Part shown: positions 1 through 8,979 of the stretch, in pieces
How the letters are laid out: the number at the start of each line of letters is the position of its first letter
Position numbering within the stretch: position 1 is the first letter of the stretch
Origin: Sulfuricaulis limicola
GTDB taxonomy: Bacteria; Pseudomonadota; Gammaproteobacteria; Acidiferrobacterales; Sulfurifustaceae
Length of the DNA: 64,000 bases
Direction: 5' to 3'
Assembly: GCF_002355735.1 (NCBI RefSeq)
Contig: NZ_AP014879.1
Location: forward strand, 1,240,001 to 1,304,000
Notes under the pieces: model-generated
What the model was told of the DNA's origin: nothing
The model's input: only the letters and a program-made list of their open reading frames with translations
The model's database searches: none
Translations under genes and position numbers: made by a program

Positions 1-2
1 AT

Positions 3-734
3 GCCGACAGCCACAGTCAACGGCAGTTTTTGATAGACGAAGGAATAATTTCCGAACAGAAAATCCATGTGCTTGGCCATGGATCGCTCGCTGGTGTAGA
101 TACCGTGCGTTTTGACCGTAACCGCTGGTCAGAGCCGGAACGTCAGGATATTCGACGTCAATATTCCATAAGTCCCGAGACAAAAATCATTCTTTTTCTC
201 GGACGCATCGCCCGCGATAAAGGTATCCGGGAATTGCTCATGGCTTTCGAGCAACTGATCGTGGACGGAAAAGATTGTCATTTGCTGCTCGTCGGTCCTT
301 CCGATGAGGAGTGCGGGGGAGAATCGTTTCTGCCGTCCGGGACGCCGCATGCCGCAAAACGCATCCAGTCTGTCGGATATACAGACTGCCCGGAGCGGTT
401 TCTAGCCATCGCTGACATCCTCTGTTTGCCAAGCTACCGCGAAGGATTCGGTACCGTGGTGATTGAAGCGGCCGCAATGGGAGTGCCTGTGGTTGGCACG
501 CGTATCAACGGCCTGAAGGATGCGGTGGTGAATGGCGAGACCGGTATGCTTGTGGAATCGCACGATGCCAGGGCGTTATACGAGGCAATTGCCACGCTTC
601 TCTCCTCCCCTGCGCAACTCGCGCGTCTGGGACATGCCGCGCGTGAACGTGCGAGGCGCTTGTTTGACGCGAAATATGTCAACCGTTTGCTGGCCGAGGA
701 ATATCTGAAATTACTCATGTATTCACGTCGTTGA
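3..734 (+). CDS. Family 4 glycosyltransferase, 5' partial
   Basis: Retaining GT-B glycosyltransferase that probably adds a sugar during O-antigen or capsule assembly on the cytoplasmic face of the membrane. The reading frame is open from base 3, so the N-terminal acceptor domain lies outside the window; the TTG at 30 is an internal codon, not a credible start. The visible part is the C-terminal nucleotide-sugar domain: a FLGRIARDKG strand-loop, then EGFGTVVIE, the E-x7-E motif of GT4 enzymes, followed by a GVPVVGT segment. It runs into the next gene with only a few bases between stop and start, and the downstream wbpV/wbpL/wbpM-like genes point to lipopolysaccharide or exopolysaccharide synthesis. 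Donor and acceptor cannot be told from sequence. Confidence 0.85.
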   Translation, partial: ADSHSQRQFLIDEGIISEQKIHVLGHGSLAGVDTVRFDRNRWSEPERQDIRRQYSISPETKIILFLGRIARDKGIRELLMAFEQLIVDGKDCHLLLVGPSDEECGGESFLPSGTPHAAKRIQSVGYTDCPERFLAIADILCLPSYREGFGTVVIEAAAMGVPVVGTRINGLKDAVVNGETGMLVESHDARALYEAIATLLSSPAQLARLGHAARERARRLFDAKYVNRLLAEEYLKLLMYSRR

Positions 735-736
735 AC

Positions 737-1732
737 ATGAGCGGCATGCAACAAATGCCGCACGCAACAAGCCAGGACGCGCGGGTATTGGTTACTGGCG
801 CGACGGGATTCGTTGGCCGCGCGCTCTGCCAGGCACTGCATCGGTGCGGTTATCAGGTGCGCGCGGGCTTGCGAAGCGCCGCTACTGGCGCAGACGGTTA
901 TTGCCGGGACAGGGTTGTGGTCGGTGATCTGGGACCGGAAACCGACTGGCGTCCGGCGATTGATGGTGTTGACGCGATTGTTCACCTGGCGGCCCGTGTC
1001 CACGTGCTTAAAGAAAGATCGCGTAATCCATTGGCCGAGTTCAGGCTGGTAAATGTCGCGGCTACCGAACGATTGGCGCGGATGGCAGCCGCGTCCGGAG
1101 TGCGCCGACTGGTCTACGTGAGTTCGGTCAAGGTGAATGGTGAGCAAACGCTTGAATCACCCTTTACTGAAACAGATGCCCCGAAACCGCATGACGCTTA
1201 TGGCATGTCGAAATATGAGGCGGAACAGGCGCTGCTGAAAATTGCCGAAGAGAAAAATCTGGAGGTGGTTATCGTGCGCCCGCCACTGGTCTATGGATCG
1301 GGAGTAGGTGGAAATTTTCTGCGCATGATGAACTGGATAAATCGCGGGTTTCCCTTGCCTCTGGGATCGGTGCCTAATTCGCGCAGCCTGATTTATCTCG
1401 GCAACCTGGTGGATGCGCTGCTAACCTGTGTTATGCATCCACGCGCGACAGGAAAGATATATTTGGTCAGTGACGGTGAAGACGTTTCTACACCTGAGCT
1501 GGTCAGACGCCTTGCCCAAGCCATGGGACGACACCCGCGCCTGATTCCCTTCCCGCCGGCCCTGTTGCGTATCGCTGGTTTGATAACCGGCAACTCAGCG
1601 GAGGTCGAACGCCTCGTGGGATCATTACGCGTCGATAGTTCGAGAATTCGTCGTGAACTTCAGTGGACACCCCCATTTTCCGTTACGCAAGGACTGCACG
1701 ATACGGCAGCATGGTATTCAGGACGCGTATGA
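737..1732 (+). CDS. NAD-dependent nucleotide-sugar epimerase/dehydratase (WbpV-like)
   Basis: Extended short-chain dehydrogenase acting on a nucleotide sugar or an undecaprenyl-linked sugar, of the type that sits beside wbpL and wbpM in O-antigen loci. The Rossmann motif VTGATGFVG lies near residue 20, and the catalytic pair is Tyr155 and Lys159 (YGMSK). RPPLVYG and LVSDGED segments further along match this subfamily. I use the ATG at 737; a TTG at 731 overlapping the preceding stop is an alternative, and no clear Shine-Dalgarno decides between them. About 331 residues is normal for the family. Annotation as UDP-glucose 4-epimerase is common for such proteins, but the true substrate is uncertain. 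Confidence 0.85.
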   Translation: MSGMQQMPHATSQDARVLVTGATGFVGRALCQALHRCGYQVRAGLRSAATGADGYCRDRVVVGDLGPETDWRPAIDGVDAIVHLAARVHVLKERSRNPLAEFRLVNVAATERLARMAAASGVRRLVYVSSVKVNGEQTLESPFTETDAPKPHDAYGMSKYEAEQALLKIAEEKNLEVVIVRPPLVYGSGVGGNFLRMMNWINRGFPLPLGSVPNSRSLIYLGNLVDALLTCVMHPRATGKIYLVSDGEDVSTPELVRRLAQAMGRHPRLIPFPPALLRIAGLITGNSAEVERLVGSLRVDSSRIRRELQWTPPFSVTQGLHDTAAWYSGRV

Positions 1733-1781
1733 GCGGGACCGCGCGGTGTACATGCAGAACTCCATGTCCGGGTGAACGGTT

Positions 1782-2810
1782 GTGAATTATTTTATCAGCC
1801 TGATCCTCAGTTTTGGTCTGGCAGCATGGCTGACGCGGAGATTCTGTAATCCGGGCTCACGATTTCATGTTCTGGACCACCCCAATGAGCGTTCGTTGCA
1901 TCTGCGGCCTGTGCCACGGAGTGGCGGCCTTGCGATCCTTGCAGGTATTGTCGCGGGCATGTCTTTCGTCGCATGGCGCTTCAACTGCGAAGATGGTTTT
2001 TACTGGTTATCGCCCAGCATTATCATGGTCGCAATAGTTTCATATATTGATGATCATCGTCATGTATCGGTTATTATCAGGTTGCTGGTGCAGTTGCTCG
2101 CCGCCAGCCTGGTTCTGTGGGGCGGTTATTCCGTTCGACTATTCGAGGTTCCCGGTCTCGGATTTGCCGTGTCCCCTGAGCTGGGAGCGCTGTTGTCGGT
2201 GCTTTTTATCGTCTGGATGATCAATCTTTACAACTTTATGGATGGAATGGATGGTTTCGCAGGAGGGATGGCCGTGATCGGCTTCAGTGCTTTTGCGTTG
2301 CTGGGGTGGTGGAGCGGGAATGCAATATTCACGTTACTGAATCTGGTCGTTGCCGCGGCGGCAGGAGGCTTTTTGCTGTTTAATTTTCCTCCAGCGAGAA
2401 TTTTCATGGGCGATGTCGGTTCATCCACGCTCGGTCTGCTGGCAGCGGTGTTTTCGTTATGGGGCTCCAGAGACGGAGTTTTTCCGTTTTGGATTGCGAT
2501 TTTGATATTCTCTCCATTCGTTTTCGACGCCTCTGCGACCTTGATCCGCAGGCTGTTAAAACGTGAGAATATCCTGCGGGCGCATAAGACACATTACTAC
2601 CAGAAACTGGTGCAAGCAGGCTGGGGACACCGCAAAACAGTTTTCATGGAATATATCATTATGGGTGGTTGTGGATTAACGGCGCTTTTGAGCGTCAAGG
2701 CGTCTGTACATTATCAGGTGCTGACGCTGGCAGCATGGGTGGTTTTTTATTTTTTCTTCTTTATGTGGGTTTCATGGTACACATCCAGGCGCCACTCCGC
2801 TTCAACCTGA
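1782..2810 (+). CDS. wbpL: MraY/WecA-family undecaprenyl-phosphate sugar-phosphate transferase (WbpL-like)
   Basis: Polytopic membrane enzyme that transfers a sugar-1-phosphate from a UDP-sugar to undecaprenyl phosphate, the first committed step of O-antigen unit assembly. The protein is almost wholly hydrophobic helices. Family motifs are all present: an IDDHRH segment near residue 90, NLYNFMDGMDG at 148-158, FMGDVGSS starting at residue 208, and the cytoplasmic HKTHYYQKL loop near 268 that is typical of the WbpL branch rather than MraY. The start is GTG at 1782. It lies between the WbpV-like and WbpM-like genes, the same trio as in Pseudomonas O-antigen loci. Confidence 0.88.
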   Translation: MNYFISLILSFGLAAWLTRRFCNPGSRFHVLDHPNERSLHLRPVPRSGGLAILAGIVAGMSFVAWRFNCEDGFYWLSPSIIMVAIVSYIDDHRHVSVIIRLLVQLLAASLVLWGGYSVRLFEVPGLGFAVSPELGALLSVLFIVWMINLYNFMDGMDGFAGGMAVIGFSAFALLGWWSGNAIFTLLNLVVAAAAGGFLLFNFPPARIFMGDVGSSTLGLLAAVFSLWGSRDGVFPFWIAILIFSPFVFDASATLIRRLLKRENILRAHKTHYYQKLVQAGWGHRKTVFMEYIIMGGCGLTALLSVKASVHYQVLTLAAWVVFYFFFFMWVSWYTSRRHSAST

Positions 2811-2933
2811 TCAGCCATGCCATGCGGCTTTAATCGCGCCCGGATCAATAGATAGTCGACAATTGCATGAGCGATTTGGCTATACTGAATTTGTTGACTG
2901 CAAAGGAACGGAAATACGATAAATGACAAGAAA

Positions 2934-4865
2934 ATGAGTGAAATCTATTTATATCTTCGGTCACGCACGGTGGTGTTTGTGCATGATCTGTTAACCATAC
3001 CGATAGCCTGGTTTGGTGCGTATTGGCTGAGGTTCAATCTCGATTTACTCCCGGAAGGTTATTTCCATCAGGCACTGGTCTTGTTGCCAGTTGTGTGGCT
3101 CGCTCAGGGCGCCATGTTCTGGTATTTTGGCTTGTACCGCGGCATCTGGCGATTTGCCTCCATCCCGGATCTGGTCCGTATCCTCAAGGCCGTAACGGCT
3201 GGCGTTGTTATTGCCGCCGCGGCAAGCTTTATACTCACTCGTTTGCATGGTGTTCCTCGCTCGGTTTTCATACTCGATGGAATCCTGCTGGTATTGCTGC
3301 TGGGGGGGCCGCGATTCATTTATCGCCTGTTCAAGGATCACAGCCTTTATCAGTGGGCCCAGGATCGCAGCCTGACCGGGAGTACGAACAGAAAGAACGC
3401 GTTGATCGTGGGCGCCGGCAAGGCCGGCGAAACCCTGGCCCGGGATCTGCTGCGAGACTCCTCGGGTCTGTACCTGCCCGTGGCATTTGCCGATGACGAT
3501 CGCGGGAAGATCGGAAAGGAAATTCATGGAATTCCTATCGCAGGTTCATGTTTCCAGATACCGCAAATCGTAACAAGGGTAAATGCAGATCTGATTATCA
3601 TCGCGTTGCCGACCGCCACTTCACGCCAGATCCGGCGCATCGTTGAAATCTGCGAAACCACTGGATTGCCGTTCCGCATTCTGCCGCAAATGCAGGATCT
3701 CGTCAGCGGAAGGGCGAGCCTGAAGGATTTGCGTGATGTCAGGATCGAAGACCTGCTCGGACGCGAACCGGTGGAGCTGGACTGGCGGGCGATAACCGAG
3801 GCAACGCATGGCAAGACGGTTCTCGTGACCGGCGGCGGCGGTTCGATTGGCGCCGAGCTTTGTCGGCAGCTCGCGCGGCTTGATCCGGCCCGGCTGATCA
3901 TTCTGGACCGCAGCGAATTCAATCTGTACAGCATCGACATCGAACTGCGGAAAAGCATGCCGGACCTGGCATTGACCAGTTTGCTGGTGGACGTCAGTGA
4001 CGCGATGCAAATGGAAAAGATATTGCGCGCCCATGTGCCCACCGTGATCTATCATGCCGCGGCCTACAAGCATGTGCCGATCCTGGAAGACCAGGCGCGC
4101 GCCGCCGTGGCCAATAACGTGCTGGGTACGCGTGTGGTGGCGAGCCTGGCGGAGAAATCCGGTTGTGAGTCCTTCGTCATGGTCTCGACGGACAAGGCGG
4201 TGAACCCCGCCAATGTCATGGGCGCCAGCAAACGCGTGGCGGAGATGTATTGTCAGGGCCTGAACACCCGATCGAAAACCCGCTACATTACCGTGCGGTT
4301 CGGCAATGTCCTCGGCTCCTCGGGCAGCGTTATCCCCTTGTTTCAGCAGCAAATTGCGCAGGGTGGCCCGGTGACGGTGACGCATCCGGATATTCAGCGT
4401 TATTTCATGACCATTCCCGAGGCATGTCAGCTCATCCTGCAGGCAGGCGTGATCGGCCGCGGTGGGGAGATTTTCGTGCTGGACATGGGGGAACCGGTTA
4501 AAATTTCCTATCTGGCCGAACAGCTGATACGTCTGTCCGGCAAAACCCCGGGGGAGGACATCGATATCGTCTATACCGGCCTGCGTCCGGGTGAGAAGCT
4601 TTATGAAGAGCTCTTCCATGACGCGGAAAAACTGGCAGAAACCAGTCATCCGAAAATTCTGCTGGCGCAGTGCCGCATGATGGACAAGGATGCGCTCGAA
4701 AGGTCCCTTGACGCCATGCAACAGGCCTGCGATGAAGGTAATGAAGCCGTGTTGAGAAACATGCTGGCGGAACTGGTTCCCGAGCATACCGGGCTGATCG
4801 CCTCGACGCCCGCGACGGAAAAAGGCGCCGTGGTCGTGCCCTTGAAGCAGACAAAATCTCCCTGA
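2934..4865 (+). CDS. wbpM: Membrane-anchored UDP-sugar 4,6-dehydratase (WbpM/FlaA1/CapD family)
   Basis: Converts UDP-GlcNAc-type sugars to 4-keto-6-deoxy intermediates for O-antigen synthesis. The 643 residues comprise four N-terminal membrane helices (about 1-120), a first Rossmann-like domain with a GAGKAGETLA motif (about 160-290), and the catalytic SDR domain beginning with VLVTGGGGSIG at 296. The usual Tyr-x3-Lys is replaced by Met429-x3-Lys433 within MGASK, with STDK at 418-421; this Met substitution is characteristic of WbpM/FlaA1 enzymes. Full-length by comparison with the family. Position after wbpL and before ugd and galU supports a polysaccharide operon. Confidence 0.93.
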   Translation: MSEIYLYLRSRTVVFVHDLLTIPIAWFGAYWLRFNLDLLPEGYFHQALVLLPVVWLAQGAMFWYFGLYRGIWRFASIPDLVRILKAVTAGVVIAAAASFILTRLHGVPRSVFILDGILLVLLLGGPRFIYRLFKDHSLYQWAQDRSLTGSTNRKNALIVGAGKAGETLARDLLRDSSGLYLPVAFADDDRGKIGKEIHGIPIAGSCFQIPQIVTRVNADLIIIALPTATSRQIRRIVEICETTGLPFRILPQMQDLVSGRASLKDLRDVRIEDLLGREPVELDWRAITEATHGKTVLVTGGGGSIGAELCRQLARLDPARLIILDRSEFNLYSIDIELRKSMPDLALTSLLVDVSDAMQMEKILRAHVPTVIYHAAAYKHVPILEDQARAAVANNVLGTRVVASLAEKSGCESFVMVSTDKAVNPANVMGASKRVAEMYCQGLNTRSKTRYITVRFGNVLGSSGSVIPLFQQQIAQGGPVTVTHPDIQRYFMTIPEACQLILQAGVIGRGGEIFVLDMGEPVKISYLAEQLIRLSGKTPGEDIDIVYTGLRPGEKLYEELFHDAEKLAETSHPKILLAQCRMMDKDALERSLDAMQQACDEGNEAVLRNMLAELVPEHTGLIASTPATEKGAVVVPLKQTKSP

Positions 4866-4905
4866 AACAGATTACAACAACAGAAATTTCGCAGGTATAT
4901 CATCC

Positions 4906-6237
4906 ATGAAGTTGACAATTATCGGAACGGGCTATGTCGGCCTGGTGACGGGAGCCTGTTTTGCGGAGATGGGCAACACCGTCGCCTGTGTCGACATCGA
5001 CAAAAAAAAGGTCGACGGTCTCAAGCAGGGTATTTTGCCGATATATGAACCGGGCCTGGAATCCATTGTCATCAACAATCACAAGAATGGTCGCCTGCAA
5101 TTCTGCACGTCATTATCGGATCCTATTGCCGAATCCAGCGTTTATTTTATTGCCGTGGGTACGCCGCCCGGCGAAGACGGCTCGGCCGATCTGCGTTACG
5201 TCCTGGCGGTCGCCCGCGACATTGGCCGGCACATCAACAGCTATGCCATCATCGTCGACAAATCCACCGTTCCGGTCGGCACGGCCGACAAGGTCAGGAC
5301 CGCGATTCTCCATGAGTTGCACCTGCGCGGCGTGGATGTCCCGTTTGACGTTGTCAGCAATCCAGAATTCCTCAAGGAGGGTGCGGCGGTCGAGGATTTC
5401 ATGCGCCCGGACCGCGTCATCATCGGCACCGACAGCGAACAGGTGCGCAAGGCCATGCGCGATCTTTATCTTCCCTTCATGCGCACCCATGAGCGCCTGC
5501 AGTTCATGGGTGTGCGCGATGCCGAGATGACCAAGTACGCCGGCAACGCCATGCTCGCCACCAAGATCTCGTTCATGAACGAGATCGCCAATCTTTGCGA
5601 GCGCATGGGTGTCGATGTCGAAAACGTGCGTCAGGGCATTGGCTCCGACTCCCGGATCGGCTATTCATTCATATACCCTGGCGCCGGTTATGGCGGCTCC
5701 TGTTTTCCGAAGGACGTCAAGGCGCTGATCCGGATGGCCAAGGATCACGATTTTGAACCCAGGCTGCTCGATGCCGTTGAGGCCAGAAACGAGGCCCAGA
5801 AACATGTGCTGTTTGAGAAGATCACCAGGCGTTTCGGTGCCAGGCTCAAGGGCCTGACGTTCGGTCTCTGGGGCCTGTCATTCAAGCCCGGCACGGACGA
5901 TATGCGTGAGGCCTCTTCCGTGGTGTTGTTGCATGAACTTATAGGCGCTGGCGCCCGGGTCAAGGCCTATGACCCGGTGGCCATGGCCGCCGCCAAACAT
6001 GAACTCCCGGACGGGTGGTTCAAATCCGGGCAATTGAAACTGGTGGACGAGCAATACAGCGCGCTCGAGGACGCCGATGCCATGATCCTCATGACGGAAT
6101 GGAAACCCTTTCGCCACCCCGATTTCGATCGCATCAGGAAGATCATGAAGATTCCGGTGATATTCGATGGCCGCAATCAGTACGATCCGGCGTTATTGCG
6201 GAAAACCGGCTTCGAGTACAGCGGCATTGGACGCTAG
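4906..6237 (+). CDS. ugd: UDP-glucose 6-dehydrogenase
   Basis: Oxidises UDP-glucose to UDP-glucuronate with two NAD+, supplying an acidic sugar for capsule, exopolysaccharide or lipopolysaccharide. The 443-residue protein has the N-terminal NAD-binding motif GTGYVGLVTG, the STVPVGTA segment, a NPEFLKEG motif, the central helix with KYAGNAMLATK, and the catalytic cysteine in GGSCFPKD (Cys266). The C-terminal UDP-binding domain has LWGLSFKPGTDD. It starts 40 bases after wbpM and is followed 31 bases later by galU, which makes its substrate precursor UDP-glucose, so the two probably act in sequence. Confidence 0.95.
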   Translation: MKLTIIGTGYVGLVTGACFAEMGNTVACVDIDKKKVDGLKQGILPIYEPGLESIVINNHKNGRLQFCTSLSDPIAESSVYFIAVGTPPGEDGSADLRYVLAVARDIGRHINSYAIIVDKSTVPVGTADKVRTAILHELHLRGVDVPFDVVSNPEFLKEGAAVEDFMRPDRVIIGTDSEQVRKAMRDLYLPFMRTHERLQFMGVRDAEMTKYAGNAMLATKISFMNEIANLCERMGVDVENVRQGIGSDSRIGYSFIYPGAGYGGSCFPKDVKALIRMAKDHDFEPRLLDAVEARNEAQKHVLFEKITRRFGARLKGLTFGLWGLSFKPGTDDMREASSVVLLHELIGAGARVKAYDPVAMAAAKHELPDGWFKSGQLKLVDEQYSALEDADAMILMTEWKPFRHPDFDRIRKIMKIPVIFDGRNQYDPALLRKTGFEYSGIGR

Positions 6238-6268
6238 ACATTAAAAAAATACATTCACGGGCGGAAGA

Positions 6269-7138
6269 ATGAAAAAAGTCACCAAGGCGGTATTTCCCGT
6301 CGCCGGTCTGGGCACGCGCTTTCTGCCGGCCACCAAGGCCAGCCCCAAGGAAATGCTTCCCATCGTCGACAAGCCGCTGATCCAATACGCCGCGGAAGAG
6401 GCGATCGCTGCCGGCATTGACGAGCTGATTTTCGTCACCGGCCGCAACAAACGCTCGATCGAGGATCATTTTGACAAGGCCTATGAGCTGGAGGCCGAGT
6501 TGCAGGCGCACGACAAGCATGAATTGCTGGCCGCCGTGCAAAACGTTCTCCCCAACCGGGCTTCCTGCGTGTACATACGCCAGACCGAGGCCCTTGGTCT
6601 GGGCCACGCGGTGCTGCGCGCCAAGCAGGTGGTGGGGAACGATCCGTTTGCCGTCATACTCGCCGATGATCTTATCAGCGGCGAACCGAGCGTCCTCAGA
6701 CAAATGGTGGATCTGTACGAGTCTTCCCAGTGTTCCGTGATCGGGGTGCAGAACATAACTCGCGAGGAGACAGGCAGCTACGGCATCGTCAAGGCCAAAC
6801 CCCTGGGACCGCGGATCCACCTCATGGAAGGTATCGTGGAAAAACCGTCTCCCGAGAAGGCCCCATCCACGCTGGCGGTCGTCGGCCGCTATATCCTGAC
6901 ATCGCGAATTTTCGAGATGTTGGAGAACGTCGTTCCCGGTGCGGGCGGCGAAATCCAGCTAACCGATGGCATTGCCGCCTTGTTGTCCGACGAGAAAGTG
7001 CTGGCTTACGAGTTCATCGGGAAACGCTACGATTGCGGCAGCAAATTCGGCTACCTGCAGGCGACGGTCGAATACGCCCTGGAACACCCCGAACTCAAGG
7101 AAAAATTTCGTGCCTATCTCAAGGACCTCAAACTCTGA
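6269..7138 (+). CDS. galU: UTP-glucose-1-phosphate uridylyltransferase
   Basis: Makes UDP-glucose from UTP and glucose-1-phosphate in the cytoplasm. The N-terminal nucleotidyltransferase signature [18 protein letters not shown] is intact, the magnesium-binding aspartate pair is seen in VILADDLI, and the EKP and [10 protein letters not shown] segments place it clearly in the GalU rather than RmlA family. Length of 289 residues is normal. A GGAAG-like ribosome site precedes the ATG. Directly downstream of ugd, so UDP-glucose made here can be oxidised there or used by glycosyltransferases, including the cellulose-synthase-like protein further along the window. Confidence 0.95.
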   Translation: MKKVTKAVFPVAGLGTRFLPATKASPKEMLPIVDKPLIQYAAEEAIAAGIDELIFVTGRNKRSIEDHFDKAYELEAELQAHDKHELLAAVQNVLPNRASCVYIRQTEALGLGHAVLRAKQVVGNDPFAVILADDLISGEPSVLRQMVDLYESSQCSVIGVQNITREETGSYGIVKAKPLGPRIHLMEGIVEKPSPEKAPSTLAVVGRYILTSRIFEMLENVVPGAGGEIQLTDGIAALLSDEKVLAYEFIGKRYDCGSKFGYLQATVEYALEHPELKEKFRAYLKDLKL

Positions 7139-7223
7139 TCAAGACCGTTTCCTTGTCTTGGCGCCGGCTTTGCCCGCTATCAGGCTTCAGGTGTTTAAGT
7201 GGCTCTGGAAGGCAGGCGGCAGA

Positions 7224-7229
7224 TATAAT
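7224..7229 (+). promoter_or_regulatory. Candidate -10 box before the orphan dsrE-like gene
   Basis: A perfect TATAAT lies 47 bases before the start codon in the 138-base gap after galU. No good -35 hexamer is seen at the right distance, so this is a partial prediction. It suggests that the DsrE-like gene is transcribed separately from the polysaccharide operon. Confidence 0.35.
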
Positions 7230-7276
7230 CCGCCCGCAGCAGGTTACCGGCATTTCGCAGCACTCAGGAGAATCCC

Positions 7277-7645
7277 ATGGCTGACAAACTGATGATCGTA
7301 ATGGTGAACACGGACCCTTCAGACCCGTCCGAGCTGGGGGCGCCGTTTTTTCAGGCAACGGTGGCCGCGGCGATGGAATACGAGGTGGAGGTGATCCTGA
7401 CCGGGCGCGCCGGTGAGCTGGCCATCAAGGGTGTGGCCGAGAAACTGCGGGTGCAGGAAGGCAGCCCGAAATCCGTTTATGACTTCATCAGGGACGCCCA
7501 CGAAGCCGGCGTGAAATTCAAGGTCTGCACGCCGACTCTCGAGCTGTGGGGCAACGAACTGATTCCCGAAATCGAGGAGACCGTGGGCGGCGCCTACGTC
7601 ATCAGCCAGGCGATGGATGAAGACGTCGTTACTTTTACGTATTAG
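7277..7645 (+). CDS. DsrE-family small protein
   Basis: A 122-residue cytoplasmic protein with the DsrE/DsrF-like fold pattern: an N-terminal strand KLMIVMVNTD, a helix, a VEVILTGRAG strand, and a KVCTPTLELWG segment carrying the only cysteine, in the place where sulfur-relay members of the superfamily hold a persulfide-forming Cys. Good ribosome site (AGGAGA) before the ATG. It is not part of the dsrEFH set 38 kb downstream and sits alone between galU and the purine salvage pair. A role in sulfur transfer or storage is inferred only from the family and the sulfur-oxidiser context; a peroxiredoxin-like or regulatory role cannot be excluded. Confidence 0.8.
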   Translation: MADKLMIVMVNTDPSDPSELGAPFFQATVAAAMEYEVEVILTGRAGELAIKGVAEKLRVQEGSPKSVYDFIRDAHEAGVKFKVCTPTLELWGNELIPEIEETVGGAYVISQAMDEDVVTFTY

Positions 7646-7672
7646 TTGAATTATTCTGAATAAAACCCGTCG

Positions 7673-8230
7673 ATGAGCATGATCAGCGCGCAGCAGGCGT
7701 GGGAAGTTTTGCAGCGGGCGGACTGCCTGCACTCACCCGGGAGAGTGGAAGCGGCGCTGGCGGACATGGCTGCGCGCATCAACCAGACTCTTGCCGGGAC
7801 CGATCCCTTGGTGGTCTGCGTCATGACCGGCGGCGTGGTGCCATTTGGCCAGCTTTTGCCCCGGTTTCAGTTTCCGTTGCAGATCGATTATGTTCATGCG
7901 ACGCGTTACGGGAAAAAACTGCATGGCGGCCAGTTGCAATGGATATCCGGCCCGCATCAGGACCCGCGCGGCCGGACCATCCTGCTGATTGACGATATCC
8001 TGGATGAGGGCACGACACTGGCCGGTATCGAGGCACGCTACCGGGCCGAGGGTGCGCGCGAGCTGTACAAGGCGGTGCTGGTGGTGAAGAACCGTCCGCG
8101 CCAGTTTGACGTGAAAGTGGAATTTGCCGGCCTCGAAGTGCCGGACCGTTATGTGTTTGGTTGTGGCATGGATTACAAGGGTTACCTCCGCAACATCGCG
8201 GGAATTTACGCCGAGGCAGAATCGAAATGA
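7673..8230 (+). CDS. hpt: Hypoxanthine-guanine phosphoribosyltransferase
   Basis: Transfers phosphoribosyl from PRPP to hypoxanthine or guanine, giving IMP or GMP. The PRPP loop ILLIDDILDEGTTL is clear near residue 105, and the MTGGVVPFGQLLPR segment and VHATRYG match the 185-residue gammaproteobacterial form. Its TGA overlaps the ATG of the next gene (ATGA), so the two are translationally coupled. The neighbour, a methylthioinosine phosphorylase, releases hypoxanthine that this enzyme can recapture, which explains the pairing. Confidence 0.9.
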   Translation: MSMISAQQAWEVLQRADCLHSPGRVEAALADMAARINQTLAGTDPLVVCVMTGGVVPFGQLLPRFQFPLQIDYVHATRYGKKLHGGQLQWISGPHQDPRGRTILLIDDILDEGTTLAGIEARYRAEGARELYKAVLVVKNRPRQFDVKVEFAGLEVPDRYVFGCGMDYKGYLRNIAGIYAEAESK

Positions 8231-8979
8231 CAACTGTGGCGATTATTGGCGGCAGCGGCCTGACCAATCTCAAGAACCTGCGTATCACGCGCCGCGAGGT
8301 CATCCGCACGCCTTACGGCGAGCCGTCGGCGCCCATGGTTTTCGGGCAACTGGGCGGGCAGGAGGCCGTGTTCCTGCCGCGCCACGGGGCCGGGCACACG
8401 ATCCCGCCGCATGAGGTCAATTACCGCGCCAACATCTGGGCCATGAAACAGACCGGCGTCACCAAGGTGCTCGCCGTCAACGCGGTTGGCGGCATCTCGC
8501 CCGATTATCTGGTTTCCGGCACTCTGGTGATTCCCGACCAGGTCATCGATTACACCTACGGACGCGCACATACCTTCTTCGGCAGCGAGCAGAAAAAGGT
8601 GACCCACGTCGATTTTACCCATCCCTACTGTGAGGCGATGCGTCAGACCGTGATCCAGGCGGCGGCGAGCGCCAAGATGAAAGTCGTGGGACGCGGGACC
8701 TATGGAGCCACCCAGGGTCCGCGCTTCGAAAGCGCCGCGGAAATACGGCGCATGGAGCGTGACGGGGCGGATATCGTCGGCATGACCGGAATGCCCGAGG
8801 CTGGCCTCGCACGCGAACTGGAGCTGTGTTACGCCTCGATTTCGCTGGTGGTAAACCCGGCGGCCGGCAAAGCCAGGGAAGCTATCAGTATCCGGGAAAT
8901 CGAGAAAAACCTGGAGTCCGGCATGGCGTCGGTGCGCGCGCTCCTGGAACAGGTGATTCCCCTGATCGTTCAGGGCTGA
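8227..8979 (+). CDS. S-methyl-5'-thioinosine phosphorylase (MTAP/PNP family)
   Basis: Phosphorolysis of methylthioinosine or methylthioadenosine to a purine base and methylthioribose-1-phosphate, part of methionine and polyamine by-product salvage. I place the start at the ATG overlapping the hpt stop; the frame extends further upstream but only inside hpt. The 250-residue protein opens with VAIIGGSGL, has the phosphate-binding LPRHGAGHTIPPH, the GPRFESAAEIRRM segment, and the TGMPEAGLARELEL signature of MTAP/MTIP enzymes. Coupling to hpt favours methylthioinosine phosphorylase (hypoxanthine product), but MTA phosphorylase activity cannot be excluded. Its 3' end overlaps the convergent csiV-like gene by 10 bases. 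Confidence 0.85.
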   Translation: MTTVAIIGGSGLTNLKNLRITRREVIRTPYGEPSAPMVFGQLGGQEAVFLPRHGAGHTIPPHEVNYRANIWAMKQTGVTKVLAVNAVGGISPDYLVSGTLVIPDQVIDYTYGRAHTFFGSEQKKVTHVDFTHPYCEAMRQTVIQAAASAKMKVVGRGTYGATQGPRFESAAEIRRMERDGADIVGMTGMPEAGLARELELCYASISLVVNPAAGKAREAISIREIEKNLESGMASVRALLEQVIPLIVQG

